From: Trissonchulus latispiculum
Taxonomy: Eukaryota > Nematoda > Enoplea > Enoplida > Ironidae
Assembly (NCBI GenBank): GCA_030248195.1
Contig: JASAND010028112.1
Coordinates: 62,001-126,000 of the forward strand
Direction: 5' to 3'
Length of the DNA stretch: 64,000 bases
Made by a program: the position numbers and the translations under genes. The stretch's first letter is position 1. Every line of letters starts with the position of its first letter. The notes beneath the pieces are model-generated. The model had not been told where the DNA came from and ran no database searches. It saw only the letters and a program-made list of their open reading frames with translations. Shown here piece after piece: positions 31,001-43,263 of the stretch.

Positions 31001-34000
31001 AAGAAAAGTTAAAAATGTCTTCTATTGCTCAAATAGGTAGTGTTCTTGGAAAGTACTTGTATTCGAATTATAATTTTTGTGAAGCTGATCACAAGATGTC
31101 ACTGCTTTTGTATGACCTTTATCTTTTACCAATTGCATAGTGAGATTTTGTTCCACGAATGGTTTTGTACCTACTTTAAGTATATAATTACAAGTAGGGA
31201 AAATGCTCCTTGCAGTCGCATGAAAAATACAATATGAGCCAGAAGGACAGCATTCAATTCGGGAAAAGACAAGATTTAAAATGTATAATATGAGCCAGCA
31301 TTTACTTATGTAAAGGACAAGATTTAAAAGTTTAATATGAGCAGCTCCCTTTCTCGGGCTCATATTGACGCCTTGGGAACGATGTTATGTACGCAACTTA
31401 ATCGATGCCAACGTATAAAATCAGAGTAAGTGTAAAAAATAGACATTGCTCAGAGCCGCCCCCCAGGAGCCTGCATAGAGTAACTTAACATGCTACTTAG
31501 ACTATTGATAATATCACACTATATATTTACGTAATTACGTATTATATATTTACGCAACCATAATCTGGGGTATTTTTACACAACGCACTTTTCAGCAAGT
31601 CCTTTTTGTCATTGCAGCCAGCATATACCATTAGCTAGCTGTCATACCATTAGCTTCTGTCACAGATCTGGTGTATTCAATAAAGTATATGTCTGACTGA
31701 ATGCTCTGTCAGAATCATATGAGCAAAACACGACGAAGATAGAGAGAAACCACTCCCTGTGGGCTGTCCGTGCGGCGTCAATATGAGCCCGAGAAAGGGA
31801 GCTGCTCATATTAAACTTTTAAATCTTGTCCTTTACATAAGTAAATGCTGGCTCATATTATACATTTTAAATCTTGTCTTTTCCCGAATTGAATGCTGTC
31901 CTTCTGGCTCATATTGTATTTTTCATGCGACTGCAAGGAGCATTTTCCCTACTTGTCCTATTTCATTTTTGGGAATGAGGGAATGTGTAATGTGTTAATA
32001 TGGTTTATTGACCATAACATTAACGCATACTGTTAAAGTAAATGCTACCCCAGCAACTTGAACCAGGAACTGGTTCACGGTTGAACCAGTTGAACCAGAC
32101 GAGATATGGCGTCGACAATATGCTCATCGTGTTCAGCGACCCCGATTTACTATATAAGGGCAAGCTTTCAGGCAGTTTCAACTTGTCTATTTCAAGTTAC
32201 AGAGCGTGCTGCGGCTGCAGCGCCGCAGCGCAGCACGATAGCAGCACCGCACAGCGACGAGGATACTCTCATAGTGTTCAGCGACCCCGATTTACTATAT
32301 AAGGGCAAGCTTTCAGGCAGTTTCAACTTGTCTATTGCAAGTTACAGAGCGTGCTGCACCTGCAGCGCCGCAGCGCAGCACGATAGCAGCACCGCACAGC
32401 GACGAGGATACTCTCATCGTGTTCAGCGACCCCGATTTACTATATAAGGGCAAGCTTTCAGGCAGTTTCAACTTGTCTATTTCAAGTTACAGAGCGTGCT
32501 GCGGCTGCAGCGCCGCAGCGCAGCACGATAGCAGCACCGCACAGCGACGAGGATACTCTCATCGTGTTCAGCGACCCCGATTTACTATATAAGGGCAAGC
32601 TTTCAGGCAGTTTCAACTTGTCTATTTCAAGTTACAGAGCGTGCTGCGGCTGCAGCGCCGCAGCGCAGCACGATAGCAGCACCGCACAGCGACGAGGATA
32701 CTCTCATCGTGTTCAGCGACCCCGATTTACTATATAAGGGCAAGCTTTCAGGCAGTTTCAACTTGTCTATTTCAAGTTACAGAGCGTGCTGTACGGTGCT
32801 GCACCTGCAGCGCCGCAGCGCAGCACGATAGCAGCGCCGCACAGCGACGAGGATACTCTCATCGTGTTCAGCGACCCCGATTTACTATATAAGGGCAAGC
32901 TTTCAGGCAGTTTCAACTTGTCTATTTCAAGTTACAGAGCGTGCTGTACGGTGCTGCACCTGCAGCGCCGCAGCGCAGCACGATAGCAGCGCCGCACAGC
33001 GACGAGGATACTCTCATCGTGTTCAGCGACCCCGATTTACTATATAAGGGCAAGCTTTCAGGCAGTTTCAACTTGTCCATTTCAAGTTACAGGGCGTGCT
33101 GTACGGTGCTGCACCTGCAGCGCCGCAGCGCAGCACGATAGCAGCGCCGCACAGCGACGAGGATACTCTCATCGTGTTCAGCGACCCCGATTTACTATAT
33201 AAGGGCAAGCTTTCAGGCAGTTTCAACTTGTCTATTGCAAGTTACAGAGCGTGCTGCGGCTGCAGCGCCGCAGCGCAGCACGATAGCAGCACCGCACAGC
33301 GACGAGGATACTCTCATCGTGTTCAGCGACCCCGATTTACTATATAAGGGCAAGCTTTCAGGCAGTTTCAACTTGTCTATTTCAAGTTACAGAGCGTGCT
33401 GTACGGTGCTGCACCTGCAGCGCCGCAGCGCAGCACGATAGCAGCGCCGCACAGCGACGAGGATACTCTCATCGTGTTCAGCGACCCCGATTTACTATAT
33501 AAGGGCAAGCTTTCAGGCAGTTTCAACTTGTCTATTTCAAGTTACAGGGCGTGCTGTACGGTGCTGCACCTGCAGCGCCGCAGCGCAGCACGATAGCAGC
33601 GCCGCACAGCGACGAGGATACTCTCATCGTGTTCAGCGACCCCGATTTACTATATAAGGGCAAGCTTTCAGGCAGTTTCAACTTGTCTATTTCAAGTTAC
33701 AGAGCGTGCTGCGGCTGCAGCGCCGCAGCGCAGCACGATAGCAGCACCGCACAGCGACGAGGATACTCTCATCGTGTTCAGCGACCCCGATTTACTATAT
33801 AAGGGCTAGCTTTCAGGCAGTTTCAACTTGTCCATTTCAAGTTACAGGGCGTGCTGTACGGTGCTGCACCTGCAGCGCCGCAGCGCAGCACGATAGCAGC
33901 GCCGCACAGCGACGAGGATACTCTCATCGTGTTCAGCGACCCCGATTTACTATATAAGGGCAAGCTTTCAGGCAGTTTCAACTTGTCCATTTCAAGTTAC

Positions 34001-37000
34001 AGGGCGTGCTGTACGGTGCTGCACCTGCAGCGCCGCAGCGCAGCACGATAGCAGCGCCGCACAGCGACGAGGATACTCTCATCGTGTTCAGCGACCCCGA
34101 TTTACTATATAAGGGCAAGCTTTCAGGCAGTTTCAACTTGTCCATTTCAAGTTACAGGGCGTGCTGTACGGTGCTGCACCTGCAGCGCCGCAGCGCAGCA
34201 CGATAGCAGCGCCGCACAGCGACGAGGATACTCTCATCGTGTTCAGCGACCCCGATTTACTATATAAGGCCAAGCTGTCAGGCAGTTTCAACTTGTCCAT
34301 TTCAAGTTACAGGGCGTGCTGTACGGTGCTGCACCTGCAGCGCCGCAGCGCAGCACGATAGCAGCGTCGCACAGCGACGAGGATACTCTCATCGTGTTCA
34401 GCGACCCCGATTTACTATATAAGGGCAAGCTTTCAGGCAGTTACAACTTGTCTATTGCAATTTACAGGGCGTGCTGTACGGTGCTGCACCTGCAGCGTCG
34501 CTGCGGCTGCCGCATCGCAGTGCAGCGCAATAGCGGCACCACACGGAGAAGCAAACATGCCTATCGTGTTCAGCGACCCCGATTTACTATATATGGCTGC
34601 TCCAGAAAGGCCAAAAATAGTCGTTTTTAGCTGTTTTTGGGGACTTTTCCCCACTTTGACCCTGGGCGAGGAACCACGGGCGCCATGCAGCCCGAGGGTC
34701 ACATCCGTCGGTTTCGGCGATATGCTCATCGTTTTCAGCGACCCCGATTTACTATATATGCGCACCACCAAATGGCCGAAAAACGCCATTTTAGACGACT
34801 TTTTGACAATTTTCTGTGTTGGGGCCTCGAAAAATTTCTAAGTCCAAACGCTTCGCAACCCCATGTTTGACAGTCTGTAGAAACCGCTAGGAGCCGAATT
34901 GGGCCAAAATAATCAATAGTGAACAGGTTCATGGTTTTGTTAACAAGATAATAATAGGTAAAGGTTACCACCATAAGGCATGTGAAAAATCAGTGTGCTA
35001 GAAAATGTACCAAAAGCGTAAAGGAGAAACATTAGAGAAAAAAAAAAAAAACCCCACTTAGAAAGTAGGTCTGAAAAGTGAAAATTTTCAAAGTTCATTT
35101 TTTCCGGGCAAGTTTGGTATCATTCGAAAGCTCTTGGCCTGGAGATTTCAAAAATGTAAATATTAGCTCTCAATTCCTTACCGTTAATTAGTTATGCCTA
35201 ATTAAGCATTTTGAAAACACGCAATGTACCTTTTTGGCTCATATTATGGGGCGCTCTCCGAGCTGCCCCATGATATCCAAATGCACATTTTACGAATTAG
35301 TGGGACTTTATTGCTTTCAGCTAGAGATTTGGCCGAAAAACCATTCTGGCAAAACTGCGGTTATTTTGTTTTAAACATCAATTTCTCAAAAACTATACTT
35401 GATAGATTCCGGAGATTTTTGGCAGATTGGAAATTCGTACTATTGCGGAGAGACGTTTTTCTTGGTTTTGACTAAAACGTTACCAGTTTTAACAAAATTT
35501 AGTGCAAAATTTAAAAATTTAGTATTTCCGTGCATTTTGCTATTTTCTCAACCGTTAAGTTAAGTGACATTGAGCGAAATCCAAAAAATGTCCCTCGGCC
35601 AATATGTTCTCTGCATGATAGCGCAAAAAGAAATTTTATCTGGTTCCGCAGTTTTGAAAAATCGATGTTCAAAAATATTTGGTGTATGTTTAGCCGTTAT
35701 GTCAAAAAATTTTTGCTAATTTTTTGCTAATTTTGCTAGTTTCGTAAGCTCAGGTGAATGTCCTGATTATGAGCTTTTATGATGTAAAAAGATGATTATG
35801 ATGTATAAAGCTCTTTTCAACTCCTAAAATTGCGAAAGTTATAGAGTTTAAAAAAATCACCACAAAAGCACTGCACAGAAGCATACCACCACCACCTTAA
35901 GTTTTGCATTAACTAACTGCCAATTTGTTTCAGGTACAATTTTTAACGTTTTCCAGGCCCATGCCGACATCGTGGCGGGGTTTTGTAAAACACTGCTAAA
36001 AAGTTCGCAGCAAGATTATTGTACTTGCTTTGGACTCTGCGAAAATGGTGAGGATACGAAGGATTTTATGGATTATTAGCATAATCATATTTTTGCCATC
36101 TTCTATGTTGGATTTTTGTTTCAGCAAAACAAAGATCAGGTTACAATTCAGGGATTGTCTCGAGATCCCAAGGATCCAACGAAATATAATCTTATCGGAG
36201 TATCGTCAGAGGACCCGGAACTCGAAGAGACTAAGTCCAGCAGTCTTTGGTGGCCAATTTTATCATTTATTGTTCTGATTTTCCTCTACTGTTGTTTCGG
36301 AAGTTTGCTTCTAATGTACTGGGAGGATGATTGGGAATTTATGTACTACTTTCACATTGCATTCTGCTGTATTACAACCATTGCGCTTGGTACTGTCCAT
36401 TGTCATAGTCCCATCTATTTAATTATGATCATCGCATACTGTGTCATAGGTTTGGCTGTCATCACAATGGGGGTTGATTTGGCCGGAACACATTTGAAAC
36501 AGTACTTCGAACGACTGCACTACTTTGGACGTCGTCCTACTTTTGGAAAGTATGTAAACAGACAGACATTTTGATCTTGTTAAATATTGAATGAAATAGA
36601 ATTTGCGCAGCTGAAACTTAATGTTGATTGTTTATCATTATTTTTCTGGTTAATTGTCTACCTAAATTTTGAAGGTGTAACACTCGAGACAAATAAGCGA
36701 TAGGTATGATCAGGTGAACAATTATTGGTTCAATTCGTATAGTTCAAAACCATATTGTAGAATTGAGCTGCGACGTCGATTGCTGGCAGCTTTGGACAGA
36801 ATGGGTGCCAATACGATGGACGATTTGATGAGAGCAATGGAAGACGTCATTCGAAGGAAGGGAGAATTGAGTTGGGATGATCTCTGTCGATATTTGGACT
36901 CCCAAATACAGTGGCGAGACAGACCATATATACCAAGTAACTACTAACTCCTAGCATTATTTGGGTGGCAGCTGTAACATTGGTGGACCACATACTTTTC

Positions 37001-38008
37001 TTACAATTACTTTTGCATTCTGCATTGCTCTTTTGAAGTAGCATTTCCTCTTACAGTCATCACATTTGAACAATTATTACTCATTCCTTATCTGGAGTTA
37101 GAAAGTCATCTAATTCATGTTGTTCTTTATGACCAAAATTAATTTATTAATTCATTTTTTCCTGTACTGCCATACCCCCGTTGCTTTCGCGAGGATGAGT
37201 AACGCCAGACCAAATTTTGCTTGGGTCCACGGTCTGGCTTTGAATAATTGCATAAGCAGTTACCCGAGGCGAAGGCAAGGCTACTGCCGGAGCAGAAATG
37301 GTCACGATGCACTAACTGCATCATGACCACCCGTCAGCTCCATCCAAGGGGTTTCCCCCCTGGACGGCCAACTCCTCTGATACAATTATGGTGGGATTAC
37401 CAATGAAAGTTGTTTGCGGCGTTGACCCAGAAGACATCTTGGGGTAATGGCAATTTCAGGGAGCTGGGGGAGAGCTGAATAAGACGTGTTGAGAGTGACT
37501 ACTTCAAAAGAGAAGTTCATTTGGTTAGAAAAGCATTTTTTTAAAAACTTTGAAAAATTTTAAATAATGGCAAAACAAGTAGCAACATTAGCGGATCGTA
37601 TCTCCTCTCTATTAATTCATTAATTTTACTTCCTTAACTTTGTCAAGAAACAATTTTTGCAGAAAAGCTTCAATTGGAGCAGGTAAAGAGTCCCAGGATA
37701 TCTTTGTGTAAAACACATCTGCCAGGTGGCAGGCATCCCTCCAATTTTCAGTATCTTCATTTTTAGGACAAAGTGCATACTGGAAGTTTATTGATGACAG
37801 TACAACAGCTAGTACGTGGACACTAATGCGGAGAAATTCAGTCACTTCCGATATGATCCAGAAATCTGGGTCTACGCCGGAATTCTTGGCTGATTTTTTG
37901 AAGGGTTCGCTGGAAAGGAAAAAGCGAAATAGTCATCACCAACAACGACTAGAAGACTCGATGGCTGGAGCATCCTGCAGCAAACATTATACGAAATCAA
38001 CATTGTAA
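28016..38008 (+). CDS. Two-pore-domain potassium channel (TWiK-like K2P) with atypical selectivity filters
   Basis: Seven exons with matching phases: 28016-28144, 28327-28528, 29446-29669, 35957-36047, 36135-36549, 36761-36936 and 37767-38008 (492 aa). M1 is in exon 2 (VALPHVALVSGCLLYIFIGA), followed by a short cap. P1 crosses exons 2/3, M2 is GMIGIPLMIF, M3 is FIVLIFLYCC, P2 and M4 (IMIIAYCVIGLAVITMGVD) are in exon 5, then comes a long cytosolic tail. K2P channels form dimeric leak pores in the plasma membrane. P1 reads TACGYE (108-113) and P2 reads TTIALG (296-301) instead of TxGYG/TxGFG, so potassium selectivity is doubtful. Least certain are the exon 1 donor (an in-phase alternative lies about 40 nt downstream), the exon 4 boundaries, and the exon 5 acceptor at 36134. 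The large introns carry repeats. Confidence 0.8.
30023..30411. mobile_element. hAT-like MITE in K2P intron 3
   Basis: The ends are CAGTGGCGCACATAG and the inverse of CAGGGGCGCACTTAG. The interior has the GCGCGAAAATTTTTGAAA and GGCCGCCCCCTTCGG words typical of short GC-ended MITEs. The flanks are G-rich, so a target duplication cannot be judged. No protein is encoded. Confidence 0.55.
31191..31955. repeat. Inverted repeat, two identical 182-bp arms
   Basis: 31191-31372 is the reverse complement of 31774-31955, with a 401-bp spacer. The arms contain repeated TGAGCC and GACAAGATTTAAAA words. It lies in K2P intron 3. Near-perfect arms imply recent origin or gene conversion. Transcribed with the channel gene it would form a long RNA hairpin. 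Confidence 0.9.
32106..34760 (+). repeat. Tandem array, 16 near-identical plus 2 divergent units of 143-155 bp
   Basis: Each regular unit has TCATCGTGTTCAGCGACCCC, then GATTTACTATATAAGGGC, CAGGCAGTTTCAACTTG, and a GC-rich hairpin CGTGCTGCG...CGCAGCACG. Units come in two lengths that differ by a TACGGTGCTGCAC insert. The last two units (from about 34540 and 34700) keep only the first half. TATATAAG with an Inr-like CAGTTTC about 25 bases on resembles a core promoter. Frames through the array are periodic by-products. The array lies in intron 3 of the K2P gene. Confidence 0.9.
37155..37339. repeat. Structured dispersed repeat, copy 2
   Basis: It is related to 26791-26986. The hairpin 37299-37329 (TGGTCACGATGC-(7)-GCATCATGACCA) is perfectly paired, with a loop different from copy 1. 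It lies in the last intron of the K2P gene. Confidence 0.6.
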
Positions 38009-39162
38009 AAATAGTGTACTCTGGTTGTAAATTTCAACTCAAATACTTGTTGAAGCCTTAGTACAGCCAAGCCAAGGCATTTGACTGAATAGACGACATA
38101 ACTCATTCCTGCATCTACTTGTTTGTAAACATAAATGAAATTAATACAGAATATACTTTGCGTAGAGTATACAAATGTCATGTTTAGGTATTTAGTGTGC
38201 GTTTAATGAACAATAAGATGTTGCTTGATTAAGAGGAGGAGGACTCTTTGGAATGGGATGAAGAGGTGACTAAAATGGAGATGCCAAAGCTTCTTTGATC
38301 TGATTCATTTCTTGCATAAATATATAGTTTGAGCGGTCAGAAAAATACTTGGTCGTTCTTTATCTGCTGGCTCCCAGTCAGTACGCCACGCTCCCGAGAA
38401 CCTGTCCTACACCTACCCTCCCCTCTTTTCGTGTCACCTAACGAAATCGCTAAAAGGAAATTTAGCTTAAAATTGTCTCCATAAATGCTATAAAATGTGG
38501 TTACAAATGTAAAGTTATTGGTAAGATTGCTGAAAGTGAGGGGGTCTACGGGTCTACCTATCTTTTTTCTTTCTCGAGAAGGTCTGTCCTTTTTCTCTGC
38601 GCAAAGGTAAAATAAGGGAAGTCTACATGCTCTTTGCTGGTCTGGAGGGAGGACTGAACCTACTCTTTCCATTTCCCTCCACGTTATCCTATGCTCAAAA
38701 GACCTTTACGGCTGCTCTGGCATGAGCCATGATACTGTTGGTTGGTAGATTTGACTTAATTGTATTTTATTAGTCTTACTAACCCTATCACAACATAAAG
38801 TTAAAAAGTTAAGTTATAAAGGGATACATATGTCATGGTGCCGTTTTCCCCCGGTGTGTAATTTCCCCCGGAAAAATTACACCGGTGTGGATTGGGGGAA
38901 TTTTGTACCAATGCAAAAAATTATGCAGATTTCAGATTATCAGTGATGTTTTGCTAACAATTATAGCAGCTAATTATGCGGACGGATCCGACCAACAACT
39001 GGCGAAGTCGGCTGCTCAATCACAGCTAAGTTTTCGAATAAATGTAAAATTTTCTCTAAATTTTTCCTATTTACTCATCGTTTTCTCCCTATCCATGTTT
39101 TCAGGACGGTTTTAAGCTAGGTTTTACTCCTGCACAAATTGAATGTTGCCAGCTATGTCGCA
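38009..39162. other. 3' flank of the K2P gene
   Basis: No gene was recognised. A short inverted repeat, CCGGTGTGTAATTT...AAAATTACACCGG, lies near 38853-38886. Confidence 0.4.
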
Positions 39163-39170
39163 AGTGAGCT

Positions 39171-42100
39171 CAGAGTTGGTCGCTGGCTGCGGGTACCCTC
39201 GGGGCGGGGCGGGTATTAACAAATTTCAGTACCAGCACTACCCGCGCGTTTAGCTGTGCGGGCCTAACCTGAAAAGTTAAATTATTTTTGTCCAAAAAAC
39301 TAGTAAACATTAATATATAGTTAATAGAACATACTGCATTTGCATTTTGACATCTCACTTAATTTTGCCAGTTCCAGTATTCAGAGATACAAAGTGTTTC
39401 GGTGCTTCCTAAACTGCGGCCCGGCCCGGCCCGGCCCGGCCCAAATTGCCTAAAATGCGGCCTCATGTTAAATTTTCAAAATACACTAGAATTGGATTTT
39501 TGGGCCGCAAATAGCCTAAAATGCGGCCCTAGGCCGCAAACTTCCTAAACTGCGGCCCGTCATCCTTGGCCGCAAATTGCCTAAACTGCGGCCCAATCAT
39601 CCTTGGCCGCGAACTGCCTAAAATGCGGCCCGAACTGTCTTTGGGCCGCAAAATGCCTAGAATGCGGCCTGAACTGTCTTTGGGCCGCAAAATGCCTAAA
39701 ATGCGGCCCGAACAGTCGTTAGGCCGCAAACTGCCTAAAATGCGGCCCGAACTGTCTTTGGGCCGCAAACTGCCTAAACTGCGGACCGAACTGTTTTTGG
39801 GCCGCAAACTGCCTAAACTGCGGCCTGAACTGTCTTTGGGCCGCAAAATGCCTAAAATGCGGCCTGAACAGTCTTTGGGCCGCAAACTGCCTAAAATGCG
39901 GCCCGAACTGTCTTTGGGCCGCAAACTGCCTAAACTGCGGCCCGAACTGTCTTTGGGCCGCAAACTGCCTAAAATGCGGCCCGAACAGTCCTTGGGCCGC
40001 AAACTGCCTAAAATGCGGCCCGAACTGTCTTTGGGCCGCAAACTGCCTAAAATGCGGCCCGAACTGTTTTGGGCCGCAAAATGCCTAAAATGCGGCCCGA
40101 ACTGTCTTTGGGCCGCAAACTGGTAAAGTATGTGGGTTAGAAGGTTTAATTAAATAAAAGTTTATTTTACACTATTGGCAGTTTTTAATAAATTTAATGG
40201 CATTGTAGTAATCATATAGCATTCGAAAAATTTTGCGGGTATCTTGCGGGTATCAATTGGCTGCGGGCCGCGGGGCGGGGCGGGGCGGGTCGCCAAAAAA
40301 GGTACCGGCTTCCAACTCTGATATCAACCAATGACGAACTGAGAGAATAGTTTGCAAAAACCAAAGACTTTTATCTTTTCACCTAAGAATGCGGGACTGG
40401 TCCAGAATGTTAAAAAATTTTCATCTACTTTCATCATAACAATTGGAGCCTGTAAGGTTACATTTACACAAAGCGATACCAGCACCTTAAAGAGCTCCAT
40501 GCTTTGTTTGCTGGCAGTCGTCAAAACGCCAATCATGAAATTGAACAGACATTTTATGCCAAATTTACCAAAATATAGCACTTTTTTAAAATTTGGAAAC
40601 GGTGTTTGAGGACAATTGTAAGGCCAAATAATCCCACAAAATCCCAGTGATCCCACATGGGATGAGTTTTCAATCCCATCCCATCCCATCCCATGGGATC
40701 CCATCCCAGATGCCAACACTGCTTTGAATACACCAAAATGTTGATCAAATGATATTGCTGATTTATGTGAAGAATACCAAGAACTTAATATCATTATTAG
40801 ACCCACCTTTTGCTTGACAAAAAAAGTTGACATCAGTTTCAAATGAAATCTCATGAAAGAAATGAAAGAGTTTCAAATGATTCCAGCACAGAAATGCATT
40901 GAAATTAGGAAGAACACTGCTTACACTGCGTCTCATCGTGGTTTCTCTTATTTTACTCTTACTCAGTTATTTTCAAAACATTACTACTTTTTAGCCAACT
41001 TTATTTAGTTTTTGTCTCCAAAAAGGGCTGGGGGAGGGATTTCGAGGGGGTAGCGGAGAGTTGGGGGGAGGGTATGTCATCAAATATCCTCCCAACTATG
41101 CCCCCGAGCAGGAAACAAAAAGTTTTGGCCGCATTTTAGGCAGTTTGCGGCCCAAAGACTGTTCGGGCCGCATTTTAGGCAGTTTGCGGCCCAAAGACAG
41201 TTCGGGCCGCAGTTTAGGCAGTTTGCGGCCCAAAAACAGTTCGGGCCGCAGTTTAGGCAGTTTGCGGCCCAAAGACAGTTCGGGCCGCATTTTAGGCAGT
41301 TTGCGGCCCAAAGACTGTTCGGGCCGCATTTTAGGCATTTTGCGGCCCAAAGACAGTTCGGGCCGCATTCTAGGCAGTTTGCGGCCCAAAGACAGTTCGG
41401 GCCGCATTTTAGGCAGTTTGCGGCCCAAAGACATTCGGGCCGCATTTTAGGCAGTTTGCGGCCCAAAGACTGTTCGGGCCGCATTTTAGACATTTTGTGG
41501 CCCAAAGACAGTTCGGGCCGCATTCTAGGCAGTTTGCGGCCCAAAGACAGTTCGAGCCGCACTTTAGGCATTTTGCAGCCCAAAGACAGTTCGGGCCGCA
41601 TTCTAGGCATTTTGCGGCCCAAAGACAGTTCGGGCCGCATTTTAGGCAGTTCGCGGCCAAGGATAATTGGGCCGCAGTTTAGGCAATTTGCGGCCAAGGA
41701 TGACGGGCCGCAGTTTAGGAAGTTTGCGGCCTAGGGCCACACTTTAGGCTATTTGCGGCCCAAAAATCCAATTCTAGTGTATTTTGAATATTTAATATGG
41801 GGCCGCATTTTAGGCAATTTGGGACGGGCCGGGCCGGGCCGCAGTTTAGGAAGCACCAAGTGTTTCTTTGCTGCATTTGTGAATAAAATGCCAACCAGTC
41901 ATCCCAGCAGCACTCATACTCACTGGTCTACTTCTAGGAAGTCTAATTTTGGGAATGGGAGCAAATCTGGGTTCAATTTAAGAACAAGAACAGGAACGGA
42001 GACGTAGGAACCGGGAGGAAATCTATTTTCAGGGGCAGGAACAAAAACAGAAGTTTGTTTGTAGCAACAACAATTCTAGTTTAAGTTTAGTAACAGGCAC

Positions 42101-42658
42101 TGGAGTCTAATTTCGAACAGAGGTCTATTTTAAAACCGCAATTTTCACCTTACATAGATGCATCAACGCAGGCAGTGCAATGATCCTGTGATCCTGATTT
42201 TTTAATCTTGGGATCTTTTGAGCTTTTTGATTTGGTGTTCTTGTTCCTGAAATTTAGGTACCATTCCGCTTCTATTCTTGCTCCTGAAGTCAGTTTTTAT
42301 TCTGCTGCTGTTCCGATTCCTGTTTCTGCTCCAAGTTTTAGACACCGCCTTATACCAAAATGTTTGGAATGTCATCAAGAAAAGAATACTTCATTTTTCG
42401 TTTATTTGATTAGTTTTCGAAAAAACTACTAATTATTTGCTTGCAACAAATTTTGTGATTGTTTTAGAGTCTTTCGCACTAACAAAGTCAGTAATAGCGT
42501 AGAATCACCTAATAAAACGAATTATTCTTCACATGAGTTGAGCGAAAAAATTTTGCGGGTACCTTGCGGGTATTACTTGTCTGCGGGGCGGGGCGGGTAC
42601 CCTTCTGCGGGCCGCGGGCCGGGGTGGGTAGCAAAAATCCGGCCCGCGACCAACTATG
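39171..42658. mobile_element. hAT-type element, 3.5 kb, with perfect 8-bp target duplication
   Basis: It starts CAGAGTTGGTCGC and ends GCGACCAACTATG (12 of 13 inverted match), with subterminal GCGGGTACC and GGGGCGGGGCGGG repeats. It is flanked by AGTGAGCT at 39163-39170 and 42659-42666. It is non-autonomous. A second copy of its right-end sequence lies inside at 40222-40320. Most of its interior is the foldback element at 39401-41857. Confidence 0.85.
39401..41857. mobile_element. Mutator-like foldback element with 9-bp target duplication
   Basis: The ends are GGTGCTTCCTAAACTGCGGC and its inverse. Each arm (about 39401-40125 and 41123-41857) is a tandem array of roughly 40-bp units (CTGCCTAAAATGCGGCCCGA plus ACTGTCTTTGGGCCGCAAA), in inverted orientation between arms. 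The flanks are AAGTGTTTC at 39392-39400 and 41858-41866. A 9-bp duplication with long inverted ends fits Mutator-like elements; no transposase is present. Long frames in both arms (for example 39529-40126 and 41061-41734) are repeat translations. Confidence 0.85.
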
Positions 42659-42666
42659 AGTGAGCT

Positions 42667-43263
42667 CCTTAGGTACACTTCACCTCACCGCGTGTGGGAA
42701 GACTGCCAACAGTATATAAAGTATGAAAGTATAAAACCCACAGTAATTGTGGGTCAGGTTTTCAGCTCGTATTGGTCGAAACGTTTTGTTTTGTCACCTG
42801 TTTAAAAGATCGCAACATTAGTAAATAACAAGAGTCGCTTTTTGTATTTCTGGAATTTAGTCTTTTGGAAGCGTATATATTTATGTGAATATTTATTGAA
42901 AATTATTCATATTTAGTACAAGCTACACATGGATGTGCATAGGAATTTATCATGAGCGGCAGACTTGGATGGTTTCTTTTACTGTGCTAGCCGAGGCTCC
43001 AAAAGCGTAAGGAACAACACCCCTACTGTGCCAGGGGCTACCAAGGCATTGGCTGAGACCCTGGACAAACTCCAAAAGATAAGTTACTGATATTTTCGCT
43101 ACTTTGTTTCATCTGTTAAAATTAACTACTGAGCGCTTAATCCCATGCTCAAGACCTTCCGAAAAGGAAATTTAAAGTCTGAAATGAGATTGTGAGTTAA
43201 ATAAATGTGGCATCACTGTTGAGGGTTAATTTAATAATTTAAACTTTACAACTGATGTTTACA
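42667..43263. other. Short intergenic stretch
   Basis: No supported gene. A minus-strand frame around 42950-43055 follows a splice-acceptor-like TTTGTCCAG and runs about 36 codons to a stop, but it resembles nothing known to me. Confidence 0.3.

Noticed and set aside
32106..34630. Chain of similar 66-113-aa frames
   Set aside because: Periodic frames through the tandem array; none has a splice context or independent codon structure.
39529..41734. Long frames on both strands with LRPKDSSGR or GRKLPKMRPE repeats
   Set aside because: A repeat of about 40 bp that is open in several frames; it belongs to the foldback arms.
42950..43055. Minus-strand 36-codon frame after TTTGTCCAG
   Set aside because: No partner exon with matching phase was found and there is no recognised similarity.
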